DNA of 57,257 nucleotides from Virgibacillus halodenitrificans JCM 12304 (GCF_001310895.1 NZ_BAZS01000028.1:1-57257), one strand, 5' to 3'; positions 26,004 to 34,832 are shown, counted from the stretch's first letter. Notes: generated by a model from the sequence alone, not told the origin. Numbers and translations: made by a program.

Positions 26004-26656
26004 TTGTATCCTACGTATATATGGCCGAGCAGACAAAACGGCGAAAGTATGAATCGGACGATCGTAGTAACGGGGAATGGGGAAGTAGTTGTTGAGCCGA
26101 ATATTGCTGTGGTTCAGCTATCGGTAATAACAGAGAGTGAATCACTTAGCCAGGCGCAACAACAAAATTCAGAAATAATGACAAAAGTTATTCAAGCTCT
26201 AGATGAAGCAGGAATTCCAAGTGAACAAATACAAACCATCTCATATACGGTGGAGCAAGGTACGATTATGTAGAAGGTAAACAGATTTTTAGAGGCTATG
26301 AAGTAACGAATACAATCAGTGTGCAAATTAAGCAGCTTGAACAAACCGGCTATTTAATTGACTTAGCTGTTCAAAATGGAGTAAACCGTGTGAGCAACGT
26401 TCAGTTTCAAGTGGATAATTCAGAGAAGTTTGAGGAACAGGCATTAAGCAACGCTCTGAAAGATGCAGTAACTAAAGCTGGCGTATTGGGCCGGACAATG
26501 AATACTACCATTTCATCAATCCCTATAAGAATAAAAGAATTTAGAAGTGATGGTCCTGTTCTATACAAAACAATGGCGTTCAGTCAGGCGCAAACACCAA
26601 TAGAGCCGGGACAGATTATTATTCAAGCAGCCCTGGAAGCAACCTTTAACTATTAA
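26004..26656 (+). pseudogene. SIMPL domain (DUF541/YggE-like) protein, frameshifted
   Basis: Two frames together make one SIMPL-domain protein of about 217 residues. The first (TTG 26004, with AAGGAGG before it) contains RTIVVTGNGEVVVEPNIAVV, the typical first strand pair, and stops at 26273. The second frame continues from TAC 26261 (YDYVEGKQIFRGYEVTNTIS) through LIDLAVQNGVNRVSNVQF to 26656. One base is missing in CAAGGTACG at about 26260. Relatives are periplasmic or cell-surface proteins linked to stress tolerance; this one has no obvious signal peptide. Confidence 0.82.
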
Positions 26657-26987
26657 AAAACTTATAAGTTCTTAAGCTAATTAAACCTATATCTGAAATT
26701 TCGATAATAGCCTGAATTCAAAAGGGACACCTAGAGTGCGCCCCACCCTAAGCCTTCTATCCGAGACGGCAGCAATTCTTCCCCCAAAAAATCTTGCTTA
26801 ATTTAGCTTAGTATCATACAAAATATACAAAAGAGGGAAGTTAACTAGCTAGACTTAGTTAACCTCCCTCATTTTATTTCATCATTAAAACGATGCTAAA
26901 ACCAATTTATCGCTTCTTTTGAATAAGGGTAATACAAATAGAACCCAATCATACATCCATAATAGGAACCTTGATCTTTACTTCTAT
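26657..26987. other. intergenic region with one hairpin
   Basis: No gene seen. A GC-richer island at about 26730-26790 is unexplained. A strong hairpin, GAGGGAAGTTAACTA with TAGTTAACCTCCCTC (26833-26870) followed by ATTTTATTT, probably ends transcription from the left. Confidence 0.5.
26833..26877. terminator. terminator-like hairpin
   Basis: A 14- to 15-bp near-perfect stem with an 8-base loop and a T-rich right flank, between the SIMPL gene and a convergent gene. Confidence 0.7.
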
Positions 26988-27761
26988 TTACCATAGATAA
27001 TCGAGAATTTCCTCTTTAAATAAATTTGTATCAATTGCACAGGCATCTGATTCAATTCCGTATTGCCACCCGTAAAGCATGCTGTTCTCAGGACCTTGGG
27101 GATTATATTCAGGAGCGTTTTCTTTTGTAGTTATTTCTACCTGAGGGAAAGCGGTCCAGACAATCATATTTTCTTGTACTTTTTTGTCTGTGGCTGTAAA
27201 TGCTGTCAGAAGATCACTTTCGTCGTCAAATACGCCATACACCCCGGGGGAATAGGGAGAATTAGTTATCGTGTTATACCAGCCTTCTAGAAAAGCGGTA
27301 TCTATAGGAAAACTCGGTTCAATATCAACAATAAGAACAACACCATCGGGGATATCTAAGCTTTTTGCTATTTCAATTGCTTTATTAGCATGATCTATTC
27401 CAGCTTCCTGTCCGGTAGCATCAGTAACAGCGTTATAAATGGCAAGAATGTCTACATCCTTTTGATGTAACAATGCTGCTTCCTCTTTATCAATACTAAC
27501 GGAAACATCTTGAATATCTACCAGATATCTTCCCCATACACGCGGTTCTCCAAAGTTTTCTGCGACACACTGAAACATATCTTCATCTACCTTACTGGCT
27601 GAATCTACTCCCCAAAAAATTTCAGTACCTTCATTACCTGATGTCTGTTCGCCATCATTAGCATTATCATTATTCTGCTTACCTGTAAATAAAATGAAAA
27701 AGGCTGATATGGCTAGCACGGTTACTGAACCTAAAAATACGAGCAAGTCAATTTTCTTCAA
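26988..27761 (-). CDS. membrane-anchored DUF1906 glycoside-hydrolase-like protein
   Basis: A 257-residue protein with an N-terminal transmembrane anchor (LLVFLGSVTVLAISAFFILF), an Asn/Asp-rich linker, and an extracytoplasmic TIM-barrel-like domain of the DUF1906/Rv2525c type (FWGVDSAS at its start, VVLIVDIEPSFP, LEGWYNTI, YGWQYG). Such domains resemble GH25-type muramidases but catalytic activity is not established. TTG 27761 is chosen because GGAGGTGGGG lies just upstream; GTG 27770 would sit on top of the ribosome site. Confidence 0.75.
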   Translation of the reverse strand: MKKIDLLVFLGSVTVLAISAFFILFTGKQNNDNANDGEQTSGNEGTEIFWGVDSASKVDEDMFQCVAENFGEPRVWGRYLVDIQDVSVSIDKEEAALLHQKDVDILAIYNAVTDATGQEAGIDHANKAIEIAKSLDIPDGVVLIVDIEPSFPIDTAFLEGWYNTITNSPYSPGVYGVFDDESDLLTAFTATDKKVQENMIVWTAFPQVEITTKENAPEYNPQGPENSMLYGWQYGIESDACAIDTNLFKEEILDYLW

Positions 27762-27858
27762 CTTCCCCACCTCCCATTATTGCAGTATATGGGAGAATGG
27801 AATCTCATGTTTGGGCGTTAAGCAGATGAAAAAAGCCTGCCCTATAAGAAGGCACAGG

Positions 27859-28128
27859 TTAAAAGAGATGTTTTTTCAGTTCTTTACTACTTGAAATAAT
27901 GGCAGTAATCAACAATGCGACCGCTGCACCAATAAATAATGCAAAACCAATGATGCCAATACCTTCAAGATCATTTATAAGAAATGCGATTATTATCAAT
28001 ATCATACTAATGAAAATAACTGAAATAGGAAAGAGATATGCCAGTGGTGATTTTGACCGACCAAAAAACCAATTTAAACTAGTAAGAAGGATAAAGGTTA
28101 GTGGCGCAATTATAAAAAATAATGTCAT
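27859..28128 (-). CDS. small three-helix membrane protein (YesK-like)
   Basis: An 89-residue protein that is almost entirely hydrophobic, with three predicted helices (LFFIIAPLTFILLTSL, YLFPISVIFISMILIIIAF, GIIGFALFIGAAVALLITAI). It resembles YesK-type small membrane proteins in size and layout, but the match is weak. AAAGGAGC precedes the ATG. Function unknown. Confidence 0.6.
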   Translation of the reverse strand: MTLFFIIAPLTFILLTSLNWFFGRSKSPLAYLFPISVIFISMILIIIAFLINDLEGIGIIGFALFIGAAVALLITAIISSSKELKKHLF

Positions 28129-28294
28129 TTTTTGAGCTCCTTTAATGATTATTACGGATTATAACTACATTATAAGCCAAGTTCGTAAGATAACATATGA
28201 AAATCATTTTAAAAATAAGGGAAGTAAAGTTTTACATAATACTCCCGCTATAAAGGAAAATTCTGATATTATAGTTGTAAATGGAGGAGACGAA

Positions 28295-28780
28295 ATGAAA
28301 TTTTTAATTAGAAAAATGAAGCAGGATGATATTTTAGAAGTGCAATATGTTGCTGAAACAAGCTGGCATGCAACCTATGAAGGAATTATACCGAGGAAAA
28401 TTCAAGATAACTTTTTAAAACATGCATACAGTGAAGAAATGCTCCAACAACGAATCGAAATATCAACAATTATTGTTGCTGAAGTAGGCGGGAAAGTAGT
28501 TGGCTTTGCTAATTTCTCTTCTGTTTCTAACGAAGGAGTAGCAGAGCTGGGTGCAATTTATTTACTCCCTGAATATCAAGGTAATTCCATTGGCACAGCC
28601 CTTCTTAAAAAGGGAATAACCTATTTATCTGAGGTGAAAAAGATCTTTATTAATGTAGAAAAAGATAATGAAATAGGTAAGAAATTTTACAAAGCAAAAG
28701 GGTTTGAAATGATCTCTACCTTCGATGAGAATTTTGATGGCCATATTTTGAAAACTATTCGCATGGAATTAACAGTTTAA
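28295..28780 (+). CDS. GNAT family N-acetyltransferase
   Basis: A 161-residue acetyl-CoA-dependent acetyltransferase. The AcCoA-binding motif A is YLLPEYQGNSIGTALL (Q-x-x-G-x-A variant), preceded by GVAELGAIYL and followed by FYKAKGFEMIST. The ATG at 28295 after TGGAGGAGA is preferred to the long upstream extension. The acceptor is unknown. First of several GNAT genes in this stretch. Confidence 0.85.
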   Translation: MKFLIRKMKQDDILEVQYVAETSWHATYEGIIPRKIQDNFLKHAYSEEMLQQRIEISTIIVAEVGGKVVGFANFSSVSNEGVAELGAIYLLPEYQGNSIGTALLKKGITYLSEVKKIFINVEKDNEIGKKFYKAKGFEMISTFDENFDGHILKTIRMELTV

Positions 28781-28792
28781 AGGAGCAGGGTA

Positions 28793-29218
28793 ATGACGTA
28801 TTATGGCAGACCGAGAACTGCGTTTCTACTCATTTTAATACTAGTCACATTGATTCTAATTGATATAAGTTCATATTTTCTTATTGGTACGGTGCTTCTA
28901 TTTGCTGCTAGTTTATGTCGCATGCAGTTAACATTGGACACAGAAATCTTTTATAGAGTAACACTATTTAATTTTATTATTAGAGAAGTAAGGATTTCTC
29001 CAAAAGAAATGAAGGAGATACAATTTAAGCGTGTTGGTTGGAAGAAGAGAGGGGCTGCAATATTACGAGAAAAGGGGTTTCCTATCCATATTGATAACTA
29101 TAACTCGCAGAAAGTATTTGATGATTTACATAATTATGCTGGTAGATATTCTATCCCTGTAACCAGTACAAAAGAATACGATCATTTAATAGAAAGGAAA
29201 GCAAGCAATGGAAATTAA
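28793..29218 (+). CDS. small membrane protein with a PH-like cytoplasmic part
   Basis: A 141-residue protein with two N-terminal hydrophobic segments (AFLLILILVTLILIDISSYF, IGTVLLFAASLC) and a soluble C-terminal part whose strand pattern (RVTLFNFIIREVRISPKEMK) resembles small bacterial PH-like domains. It is 12 bases after the GNAT gene and overlaps the next GNAT gene by 11 bases, so the three are likely co-transcribed. Unrecognised family. Confidence 0.65.
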   Translation: MTYYGRPRTAFLLILILVTLILIDISSYFLIGTVLLFAASLCRMQLTLDTEIFYRVTLFNFIIREVRISPKEMKEIQFKRVGWKKRGAAILREKGFPIHIDNYNSQKVFDDLHNYAGRYSIPVTSTKEYDHLIERKASNGN

Positions 29219-29672
29219 AAGAATAAAAGATCTGGAAGATGCCCCAATGAATTTGTTGCTTCTTGCAGATCCTTCCTTAAAAATAGTAGAGGATTATCTT
29301 GCTAGAGGGGAATGTTATGTTGCATTTGAAGGTGAAGCTATAGTAGGTGTATATGTTCTTCTTCCAAGAGGCCTTCGCTTTATTGAATTGGTTAACATTG
29401 CTGTGAAAGAAAATATGCAAGGAAAAGGCATCGGAAGAAAAATGGTTTTACATGCCATTGAGAATTCAAAACAAAAGGGTTATGACGTGATACAGATTGG
29501 TACTGGTAATTCCAGCATTGGACAACTTGCATTGTATCAGAAATGTGGCTTTCGCATTATCGGTGTAAGAAAGGATTATTTTACAGATCATTATGAGGAA
29601 GAAATAGTTGAAAATGGAATCAGATGTAGAGATATGCTTCGTTTAGAAAAAAATTTACAGAAAGAAGGCTAA
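29208..29672 (+). CDS. GNAT family N-acetyltransferase (YvbK-like)
   Basis: A 154-residue GNAT with motif A in VKENMQGKGIGRKMVLHAIE (Q/K-G-x-G-I/G class) and a C-terminal YQKCGFRIIGV. Its length and the LPRGLRFIELVNIAV strand recall B. subtilis YvbK, though I could not align it. Starts inside the end of the preceding gene. Confidence 0.82.
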   Translation: MEIKRIKDLEDAPMNLLLLADPSLKIVEDYLARGECYVAFEGEAIVGVYVLLPRGLRFIELVNIAVKENMQGKGIGRKMVLHAIENSKQKGYDVIQIGTGNSSIGQLALYQKCGFRIIGVRKDYFTDHYEEEIVENGIRCRDMLRLEKNLQKEG

Positions 29673-29675
29673 TGA

Positions 29676-30386
29676 ATGAAACGAATTGGGCTTCTTGGAG
29701 GTATGAGCTGGGAATCGACTTCTGAATATTATCGGTTAATTAATCAGGAAATACAGCGCCGGCTTGGTGGATTACACTCAGCTGAATGCTTGTTGATTAG
29801 TGTTAACTTTGCCGAGATAGAGAGATATCAATCATTAAATGAATGGGAGAAAGCAGCGGAGGTTTTGGGTGATGCTGCAGTGAGACTAGAAATGGCTGGT
29901 GCTGAATTTATTGTTATTTGCTCAAATACCATGCATAAGGTAGCTCAAGAAGTAGAGAAATTTATCCGTATCCCCATTCTACATATTGCGGAAGCAACTG
30001 TTACCCGAATTAAACAGCAGGGTATAGAAAATATAGGCTTATTAGGAACTGCATATACAATGGAGCAGGACTTTTATAAGGGCATATTAGAATCACAAGG
30101 CCTCAGAATAATGACACCAGGTCAAACAGACAGAGAGAAAATAAATCAAATTATATTTGAACAGCTTTGCCTTGGACAACTGCTTCCAGAGTCCCGTGCT
30201 TTTTTTCATGAAGTAATTGAAAAGTTAAAAGAGCAAGGTGCAGAAGGGATTATTTTAGGTTGCACAGAGATCGGACTTTTAGTGAAGCAGGAAAAAGTAT
30301 GTCTCCCAGTATTTGATACGACGAGTATTCATGCCGTGGAAGCTGTGAAAATTTCATTAGGAGAAGAGGCGACAAAAATTGAATGA
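29676..30386 (+). CDS. aspartate/glutamate racemase family protein
   Basis: A 236-residue PLP-independent amino acid racemase (Asp/Glu/hydantoin racemase superfamily). The two catalytic cysteines are in ICSNTMHKVA and ILGCTEIGLL; the N-terminus KRIGLLGGMSWEST is typical of the YgeA/RacX-like group. It is translationally linked to the preceding GNAT gene (4 bases apart). Members of this group produce D-amino acids, sometimes of broad specificity. Confidence 0.9.
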   Translation: MKRIGLLGGMSWESTSEYYRLINQEIQRRLGGLHSAECLLISVNFAEIERYQSLNEWEKAAEVLGDAAVRLEMAGAEFIVICSNTMHKVAQEVEKFIRIPILHIAEATVTRIKQQGIENIGLLGTAYTMEQDFYKGILESQGLRIMTPGQTDREKINQIIFEQLCLGQLLPESRAFFHEVIEKLKEQGAEGIILGCTEIGLLVKQEKVCLPVFDTTSIHAVEAVKISLGEEATKIE

Positions 30387-30559
30387 AAAGCTAATAAGAG
30401 TGGGAACAATCTACTTACCTGTGCGTCACCTTGAAGAGGCAGCCTCGTGGTATGTAGCTAAGTTAGGGAAGGAACTTTGTATTTGCCGATTTGGATGGTA
30501 ATAAGTTTGATGTTTGGAGTGAGTTAAGTCCTACCTTCAAACAAAGGATGAAGGAGTAA
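30379..30559 (+). pseudogene. glyoxalase/VOC family remnant with internal deletion
   Basis: The N-terminus (GTIYLPVRHLEEAASWYVAK) and C-terminus (NFVFADLDGNKFDVWSELS) of a VOC-fold protein are joined after losing roughly 200 bases; they are in different frames. A normal protein would have about 125-130 residues, and only about 60 codons remain. The start overlaps the end of the racemase gene. Confidence 0.75.
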
Positions 30560-30564
30560 TTAGC

Positions 30565-30915
30565 ATGTTGCATAAAATGAAATTAAATGAAGGCCCTTTT
30601 ACTGCTATGAAGTCAGGCAAAAAAACAATTGAAGTTCGCTTAAATGATCTTAAAAGACAGGGGCTATCTGTAGGAGATAGAATTGAATTCAGAAAGCTGC
30701 CTGAGTTAAAAGAAAAGCTAGAAGTCCACGTAATTAGTCTGGAGACTTTTAATACATTTGAAGCTATGTATTTAGCGATACCAACTCAACACTTTGGAGA
30801 TGAGGGTGGTTCTTTAAGTGAAATGGTGGAAGCTACTTATGAAATCTATTCCCCGAGGCAGGAAGAGAAATGGGGAACACTTGCAATCGGGGTGAAATTA
30901 ATTAAAGAAAGGTGA
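30565..30915 (+). CDS. ASCH domain protein
   Basis: A 116-residue ASCH-fold protein, a beta-barrel related to PUA that binds RNA or modified nucleosides; some members act as RNA-modification readers or amidohydrolases. The family signature is seen in AMKSGKKTIEVRLND and GDRIEF. AAGGAG precedes the ATG. The precise function is not evident. Confidence 0.85.
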   Translation: MLHKMKLNEGPFTAMKSGKKTIEVRLNDLKRQGLSVGDRIEFRKLPELKEKLEVHVISLETFNTFEAMYLAIPTQHFGDEGGSLSEMVEATYEIYSPRQEEKWGTLAIGVKLIKER

Positions 30916-30922
30916 ATTTCAT

Positions 30923-31339
30923 ATGGAGAGGAATTCCAGCTGTGAATCTAAGATCTTTGTTCGTGCTTATGACACAAAGGACTTTGATTCTATTAATCAA
31001 CTCAACAAGTTAGAAGAGTGGGACAACCTTGTCGCAAAATCGGATGACTTAAAAAAAGCCTGGTCTCACTCAAATGTGACTTATATTGCTGAACTGGACG
31101 GTGAGATCGTTGGCTATGTACGCGGGCTGACAGATGAATATATAACTCTTTTTATTTGTGAACTATTAATAAAGAAGGAACATAGGGGACAGGGGATTGG
31201 TAAAATGTTATTAGACTATGTTCATCAATTATACCCGAAAACCAGAATGGAGTTGTTAGCAAGCAGCAATTCACACACGTTCTATGAACAAAAACAATTT
31301 CGTCCTTTTTATGGTTATCGAAAAACAATTTTGGAATAG
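30923..31339 (+). CDS. GNAT family N-acetyltransferase
   Basis: A 138-residue GNAT with motif A IKKEHRGQGIGKMLLDYV and FYEQKQFRPFYGYRKT at the C-terminus. AAAGGTG precedes the ATG 7 bases after the ASCH gene, so the two are probably one operon. Confidence 0.85.
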   Translation: MERNSSCESKIFVRAYDTKDFDSINQLNKLEEWDNLVAKSDDLKKAWSHSNVTYIAELDGEIVGYVRGLTDEYITLFICELLIKKEHRGQGIGKMLLDYVHQLYPKTRMELLASSNSHTFYEQKQFRPFYGYRKTILE

Positions 31340-31380
31340 GGGCTGTTATTATCCTAATGGTTGAGCCAAAATAAGAGCTG

Positions 31381-31569
31381 TCCGCGACAACAAAGCACTC
31401 ATCCGCGACAACAGCACGCTCATTCGCGACAACGCGCGGATCGACCGAGACAGCAGGACACTCAGCCGAGACAACAACGCGTCCAGCCAAGACAGCAGCG
31501 TTCACAACCGAGACAGCAGGACACTCAACCGAGACAACACCACGTACATCCGCGACACTTAACAACACA
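31381..31569. repeat. 21-nt tandem repeat, about 8.5 copies
   Basis: Exact 21-base periodicity with the pattern NCCGAGACARCASSACDCTCA (one consensus unit; ACCGAGACAGCAGGACACTCA occurs twice identically). Units begin at 31381, 31402, 31423, 31444, 31465, 31486, 31507, 31528 and a partial ninth at 31549. Because 21 is a multiple of three, both strands stay open (plus-strand heptads of PRQQxTH type), but neither frame has a ribosome site. It ends about 45 bases before the K+ channel start and so lies in its leader. Confidence 0.9.
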
Positions 31570-31614
31570 CCCTGTCCTTTCTCAATCGATTACTAAAAAC
31601 CCAGGAGGTCATTT

Positions 31615-32646
31615 ATGATATTTCGTATTTTGCAGAAAGCAATGAAGATGAATGTGAAAGCTACGATATTTATAGGCTTGCTCATCTTTGTTCTACTTTC
31701 TGCCAAAGCAATTCAGGTAATAGAACCACAAACATTTACCACTTATTTCTCTGCCCTTTGGTGGGTTATGACAAGTGTAACCACGGTAGGTTACGGAGAT
31801 ATTTCTCCTGTGACAGCGGGTGGTCAACTATTTGCTATGGTTATTGTCTACATTGTCGGTATTGGCATAATGGGGGTAGCTGTAGGCTATGTAGTGGACG
31901 TATACGTAGAATTTAAAAATAAGAAGGAGAGTGGGAAATTGGCTTTTAAAGGAAAAGATCATTTTGTCATTATTAATTACACAAGACGTTCCAAGGAAAC
32001 CATACAAGAGTTACTAAATATGCATGAAGATAAACAAATCGTTCTAATAGATGAAGATATAGAAAAGGTGCCTTTTGTCCATGAGCATGTCCATTTTGTG
32101 CATGGAGAGCCTGCCGATATACATACACTTGAAAAAGCAAATATTGCTGACTCTACTTCTGTTATGATTTTTTCTTCAGATGGTGTTCCAAATGCATCTT
32201 TTGCGGATGGTCAAACTTTGCTCGTCGCTACTTCCGTTGAAGACTATTCTCAAAAAATAAACAAATCTATTTACACGATTGTAGAAGTGACAAGCGAAAA
32301 GCATATTGCAAGCTTTGTTCACGGCGGGGTGGATGAATTTATTACACCTAATCAAACTAGTGCCAGATTGATAGCCAAAAGCGGAACATATAAAGGGATA
32401 AGTGAGGTTTTCAGACAGTTGACCTCCTCTAATTATGGTGAAGATATTTTTACGATAGTTCCCCAGGCTTCATGGAAAACATATGGGGATGCGTGTCAAT
32501 CTCTGCATAACATGGGAGCAACATTATTGTCTGTAGATAATAACTTGGATATCGCTGCTAAATCTTCGGAAAAACTTCCACCTCAATCCAAATTGTTAAT
32601 TGTTTGTAAGAGTGAAATTTACGAACAAATTAAGAAATCAAGCTAG
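31615..32646 (+). CDS. yugO: two-helix potassium channel with RCK domain (YugO-like)
   Basis: A 343-residue K+ channel subunit: two transmembrane helices (IFIGLLIFVLLSAKAIQVIE, FAMVIVYIVGIGIMGVAVGY) flank a pore helix and the selectivity filter TVGYGD at residues 60-65. A cytoplasmic TrkA-N/RCK region follows (HFVIINYTRRSKETIQELL). It resembles B. subtilis YugO, the channel for biofilm electrical signalling; no mistic-like small gene precedes it here, but a 21-nt repeat occupies the leader. AGGAGG before ATG 31615. Confidence 0.85.
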   Translation: MIFRILQKAMKMNVKATIFIGLLIFVLLSAKAIQVIEPQTFTTYFSALWWVMTSVTTVGYGDISPVTAGGQLFAMVIVYIVGIGIMGVAVGYVVDVYVEFKNKKESGKLAFKGKDHFVIINYTRRSKETIQELLNMHEDKQIVLIDEDIEKVPFVHEHVHFVHGEPADIHTLEKANIADSTSVMIFSSDGVPNASFADGQTLLVATSVEDYSQKINKSIYTIVEVTSEKHIASFVHGGVDEFITPNQTSARLIAKSGTYKGISEVFRQLTSSNYGEDIFTIVPQASWKTYGDACQSLHNMGATLLSVDNNLDIAAKSSEKLPPQSKLLIVCKSEIYEQIKKSS

Positions 32647-32672
32647 TTACCACGGGGGAAAGGTGTGAATTG

Positions 32673-32960
32673 ATGAGGCTAGTATTGGACTTAATACGGA
32701 TTATTGTTATTTTTACGCTTGTTGGAGGAATCGCTTGGTATATATTAGGACAGGTATATACAAATAATGGTATTGAACAAAAGGATCAATGGTATGGGAT
32801 CGTTGGTATTTATATTTTGTTATTTGTATACTACCGAAATAGACTGCAATTCACTGGTTGGTATAAAGGTAAAAGAAGCAATAAGTTGTCTAAAGCAAGT
32901 ACATGGTATTTAATAATTATTGCGGTACTGTGTATAGGAGCCCCTTTTTTATTTTCATAA
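32673..32960 (+). CDS. small two- to three-helix membrane protein
   Basis: A 95-residue protein with hydrophobic segments IIVIFTLVGGIAWYILG, WYGIVGIYILLFVYY and WYLIIIAVLCIGAPFLF. GGGGGAAAGGTG stands upstream; TTG 32670 and ATG 32673 are both possible. It lies 26 bases after the potassium channel gene and may be co-expressed. Unrecognised. Confidence 0.65.
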   Translation: MRLVLDLIRIIVIFTLVGGIAWYILGQVYTNNGIEQKDQWYGIVGIYILLFVYYRNRLQFTGWYKGKRSNKLSKASTWYLIIIAVLCIGAPFLFS

Positions 32961-33097
32961 TAAGCCCTTAAAGATTTATTAACAGAAGTAATGTCTATCT
33001 TTTACGGACAGTTGCGCTTTTCTCAAGTAGATTGTTTAATGTTGTCTAGTTAAAGGGAATATATAAATAACCCAAGAATGAATTGGAGGAACAATGA

Positions 33098-33205
33098 ATG
33101 GGACGCTTAATCAAAAGACTAATTAGATACGGGCCAGTCATCTATCCGATCGTTAGAAAGTTTCTTAACAAACGAAAAAATAGTAAAAATTATAATCGGT
33201 CCTAA
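33098..33205 (+). CDS. 35-residue basic amphipathic peptide
   Basis: A very short gene: MGRLIKRLIRYGPVIYPIV followed by a Lys/Arg/Asn-rich tail. TTGGAGGA lies 7 bases before the ATG at 33098, and a strong terminator follows 5 bases after the stop, so it has the layout of a real single-gene unit. An amphipathic, membrane-associating role is plausible. It is not in any family I can name. Confidence 0.6.
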   Translation: MGRLIKRLIRYGPVIYPIVRKFLNKRKNSKNYNRS

Positions 33206-33210
33206 TAATA

Positions 33211-33253
33211 GGCAAAATGAAATCGGCATTAGGCTGTTTCATTTTGCCTTTTT
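33211..33253 (+). terminator. terminator of the small basic peptide gene
   Basis: GGCAAAATGAAA pairs with TTTCATTTTGCC, then TTTTT. Confidence 0.88.
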
Positions 33254-33469
33254 ATATTGGTCGATGGTTTATGATCACTGACGCACTGAAAAAGCGGGGG
33301 ATTTATAGCTGAAGCATATTTTTCCCAACAGTTATTTAGCAGAAATACACCAAATGTACATAAAAAAATACCTTTATTATGAAACTTTTTTGTCTATTCT
33401 CCAAACTACTAAAGGAAAATGCTTGATAAATAGCGAATATAATAGATTAGAAAATAGGAGGATTGGACG

Positions 33470-33973
33470 ATGCTGATTAAACGATTGAAGCCTGCAGATG
33501 CAGCAAGCTATTGGAATTTAAGATTGGAAGCTTTGAAGAGACATCCAGAAGCATTCTTAACTTGTTATGAAGAGGCAGTTCAGCGAGAAAACCCATTGCA
33601 AGGCGTTGCTGCCAATCTGGAAAAGGAAGAGAATTACACATTTGGAGCGTTTGAGAATGGAAGTCTCATTGGAATGGTAACTCTATTAATTGAAACAAGA
33701 GAGAAAATAAAGCACAAAGCAAATCTGTTTGCAATGTATGTCTCCACGGAAGAACGCGGCAAGGGTATAGGAAGAGCCCTTCTGCAAGAGGCAATAGAAA
33801 AGGCACAAGCATTAAGAGAAATTGAACAAATTAACCTTAGTGTAGTAAAAACAAATACGAGGGCAAGTCGCCTTTATCAAGATATGGGTTTTCGTTCTTT
33901 TGGAACAGAGACCAAGGCACTTAAGTTGGAAGATGTGTACTATGATGAAGATCATATGGTATTGTTCATCTAG
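33470..33973 (+). CDS. GNAT family N-acetyltransferase
   Basis: A 167-residue GNAT with motif A MYVSTEERGKGIGRALLQEA and the C-terminal YQDMGFRSFGTETKALK. The N-terminus (RLKPADAASYWNLRLEALKR, then HPEAFLTCYEE) is the pattern of a common Bacillus GNAT subgroup of unknown acceptor. AGGAGG precedes the ATG. Confidence 0.87.
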   Translation: MLIKRLKPADAASYWNLRLEALKRHPEAFLTCYEEAVQRENPLQGVAANLEKEENYTFGAFENGSLIGMVTLLIETREKIKHKANLFAMYVSTEERGKGIGRALLQEAIEKAQALREIEQINLSVVKTNTRASRLYQDMGFRSFGTETKALKLEDVYYDEDHMVLFI

Positions 33974-34019
33974 GAAGTTTTGTATTTTAGCTGATTGACT
34001 AAGATTAGGAGTTTTTTAA

Positions 34020-34832
34020 ATGATTTTGCAGGATAAAAAAGGGCTTTTATTATATCGTACCGACCGATTAGGTGAACGTGATTGGAGATATGATTCATGC
34101 TATAAGTTAATATTTACTCCTTATGGAAAAAGCCTCTATCAAACGTCTCGTTCTGACATTCAAATAGAGGAAGACCAGTTTTTTATATTTAATCCGAAAT
34201 TTGAGCACAAACAGATTCAGGTAACACAAGAAAAATTTCTCGTTGAAGTTGAACCGAATTTACTACATGAAATAGCTAGTCAACTAGGTGTTCCAGGAAC
34301 AGATATGGAATTTGCCTCTACTGCTTTTAAAAATCCACTGCTATTACAATGGGTATCTTTCACGAAAAATTTTCTTACCATGAATGAAAATATGACAACG
34401 GGAATGCAGAAACTATTTATTGAGTCAAGCCTTATTCAGTTGACAACACTGATGCTTCAATACGCTCCAGGGTCCCAGCTTGAGGAATTGCCACATAGCT
34501 TATATTCGCCGAATGTAAATAGAGTGCTTGATGCGTTAAAGCAATCTTACCAGCAGGATTGGTCGTTGGATGATATGGCAACGATAGCTGGCATGAATAA
34601 ATTTCCGTTCTCTCATGCATTTAAAAGGGAGACGGGATTATCTGCGTACTCTTGGTTGCAATTATTCCGTTTACTAAAAAGCCAACATTTTTTAACTAAG
34701 ACGAATAGAAGTATTTTATCAATTGCCCTGGATGTTGGTTTTAAAAACGTTTCATCCTATAACACACTATTTATAAAAATCTATGGGAGAACACCCTCGG
34801 AATTTCGACTGCTTTACCGAAGAAATAGTTAA
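34020..34832 (+). CDS. AraC family transcriptional regulator
   Basis: A 270-residue regulator. The N-terminal half is a cupin-like sensor (residues about 15-90); the C-terminal half has two helix-turn-helix motifs (WSLDDMATIAGMNKFPFSHA and ILSIALDVGFKNVSSYNTLF, then GRTPSEFR). It is convergent with, and overlaps the 3' end of, the MFS gene by 66 bases, so it may control that exporter. The ligand is unknown. Confidence 0.87.
   Translation: MILQDKKGLLLYRTDRLGERDWRYDSCYKLIFTPYGKSLYQTSRSDIQIEEDQFFIFNPKFEHKQIQVTQEKFLVEVEPNLLHEIASQLGVPGTDMEFASTAFKNPLLLQWVSFTKNFLTMNENMTTGMQKLFIESSLIQLTTLMLQYAPGSQLEELPHSLYSPNVNRVLDALKQSYQQDWSLDDMATIAGMNKFPFSHAFKRETGLSAYSWLQLFRLLKSQHFLTKTNRSILSIALDVGFKNVSSYNTLFIKIYGRTPSEFRLLYRRNS

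Noticed and set aside
31381-31569. CRISPR array
   Set aside because: Units are 21 bases back to back, with no unique spacers of 30 or more bases and no cas genes in the window.
31152-31618. Frames on both strands through the 21-nt repeat
   Set aside because: Periodicity in a multiple of three keeps them open; no ribosome site, and the plus frame overlaps the channel start region.
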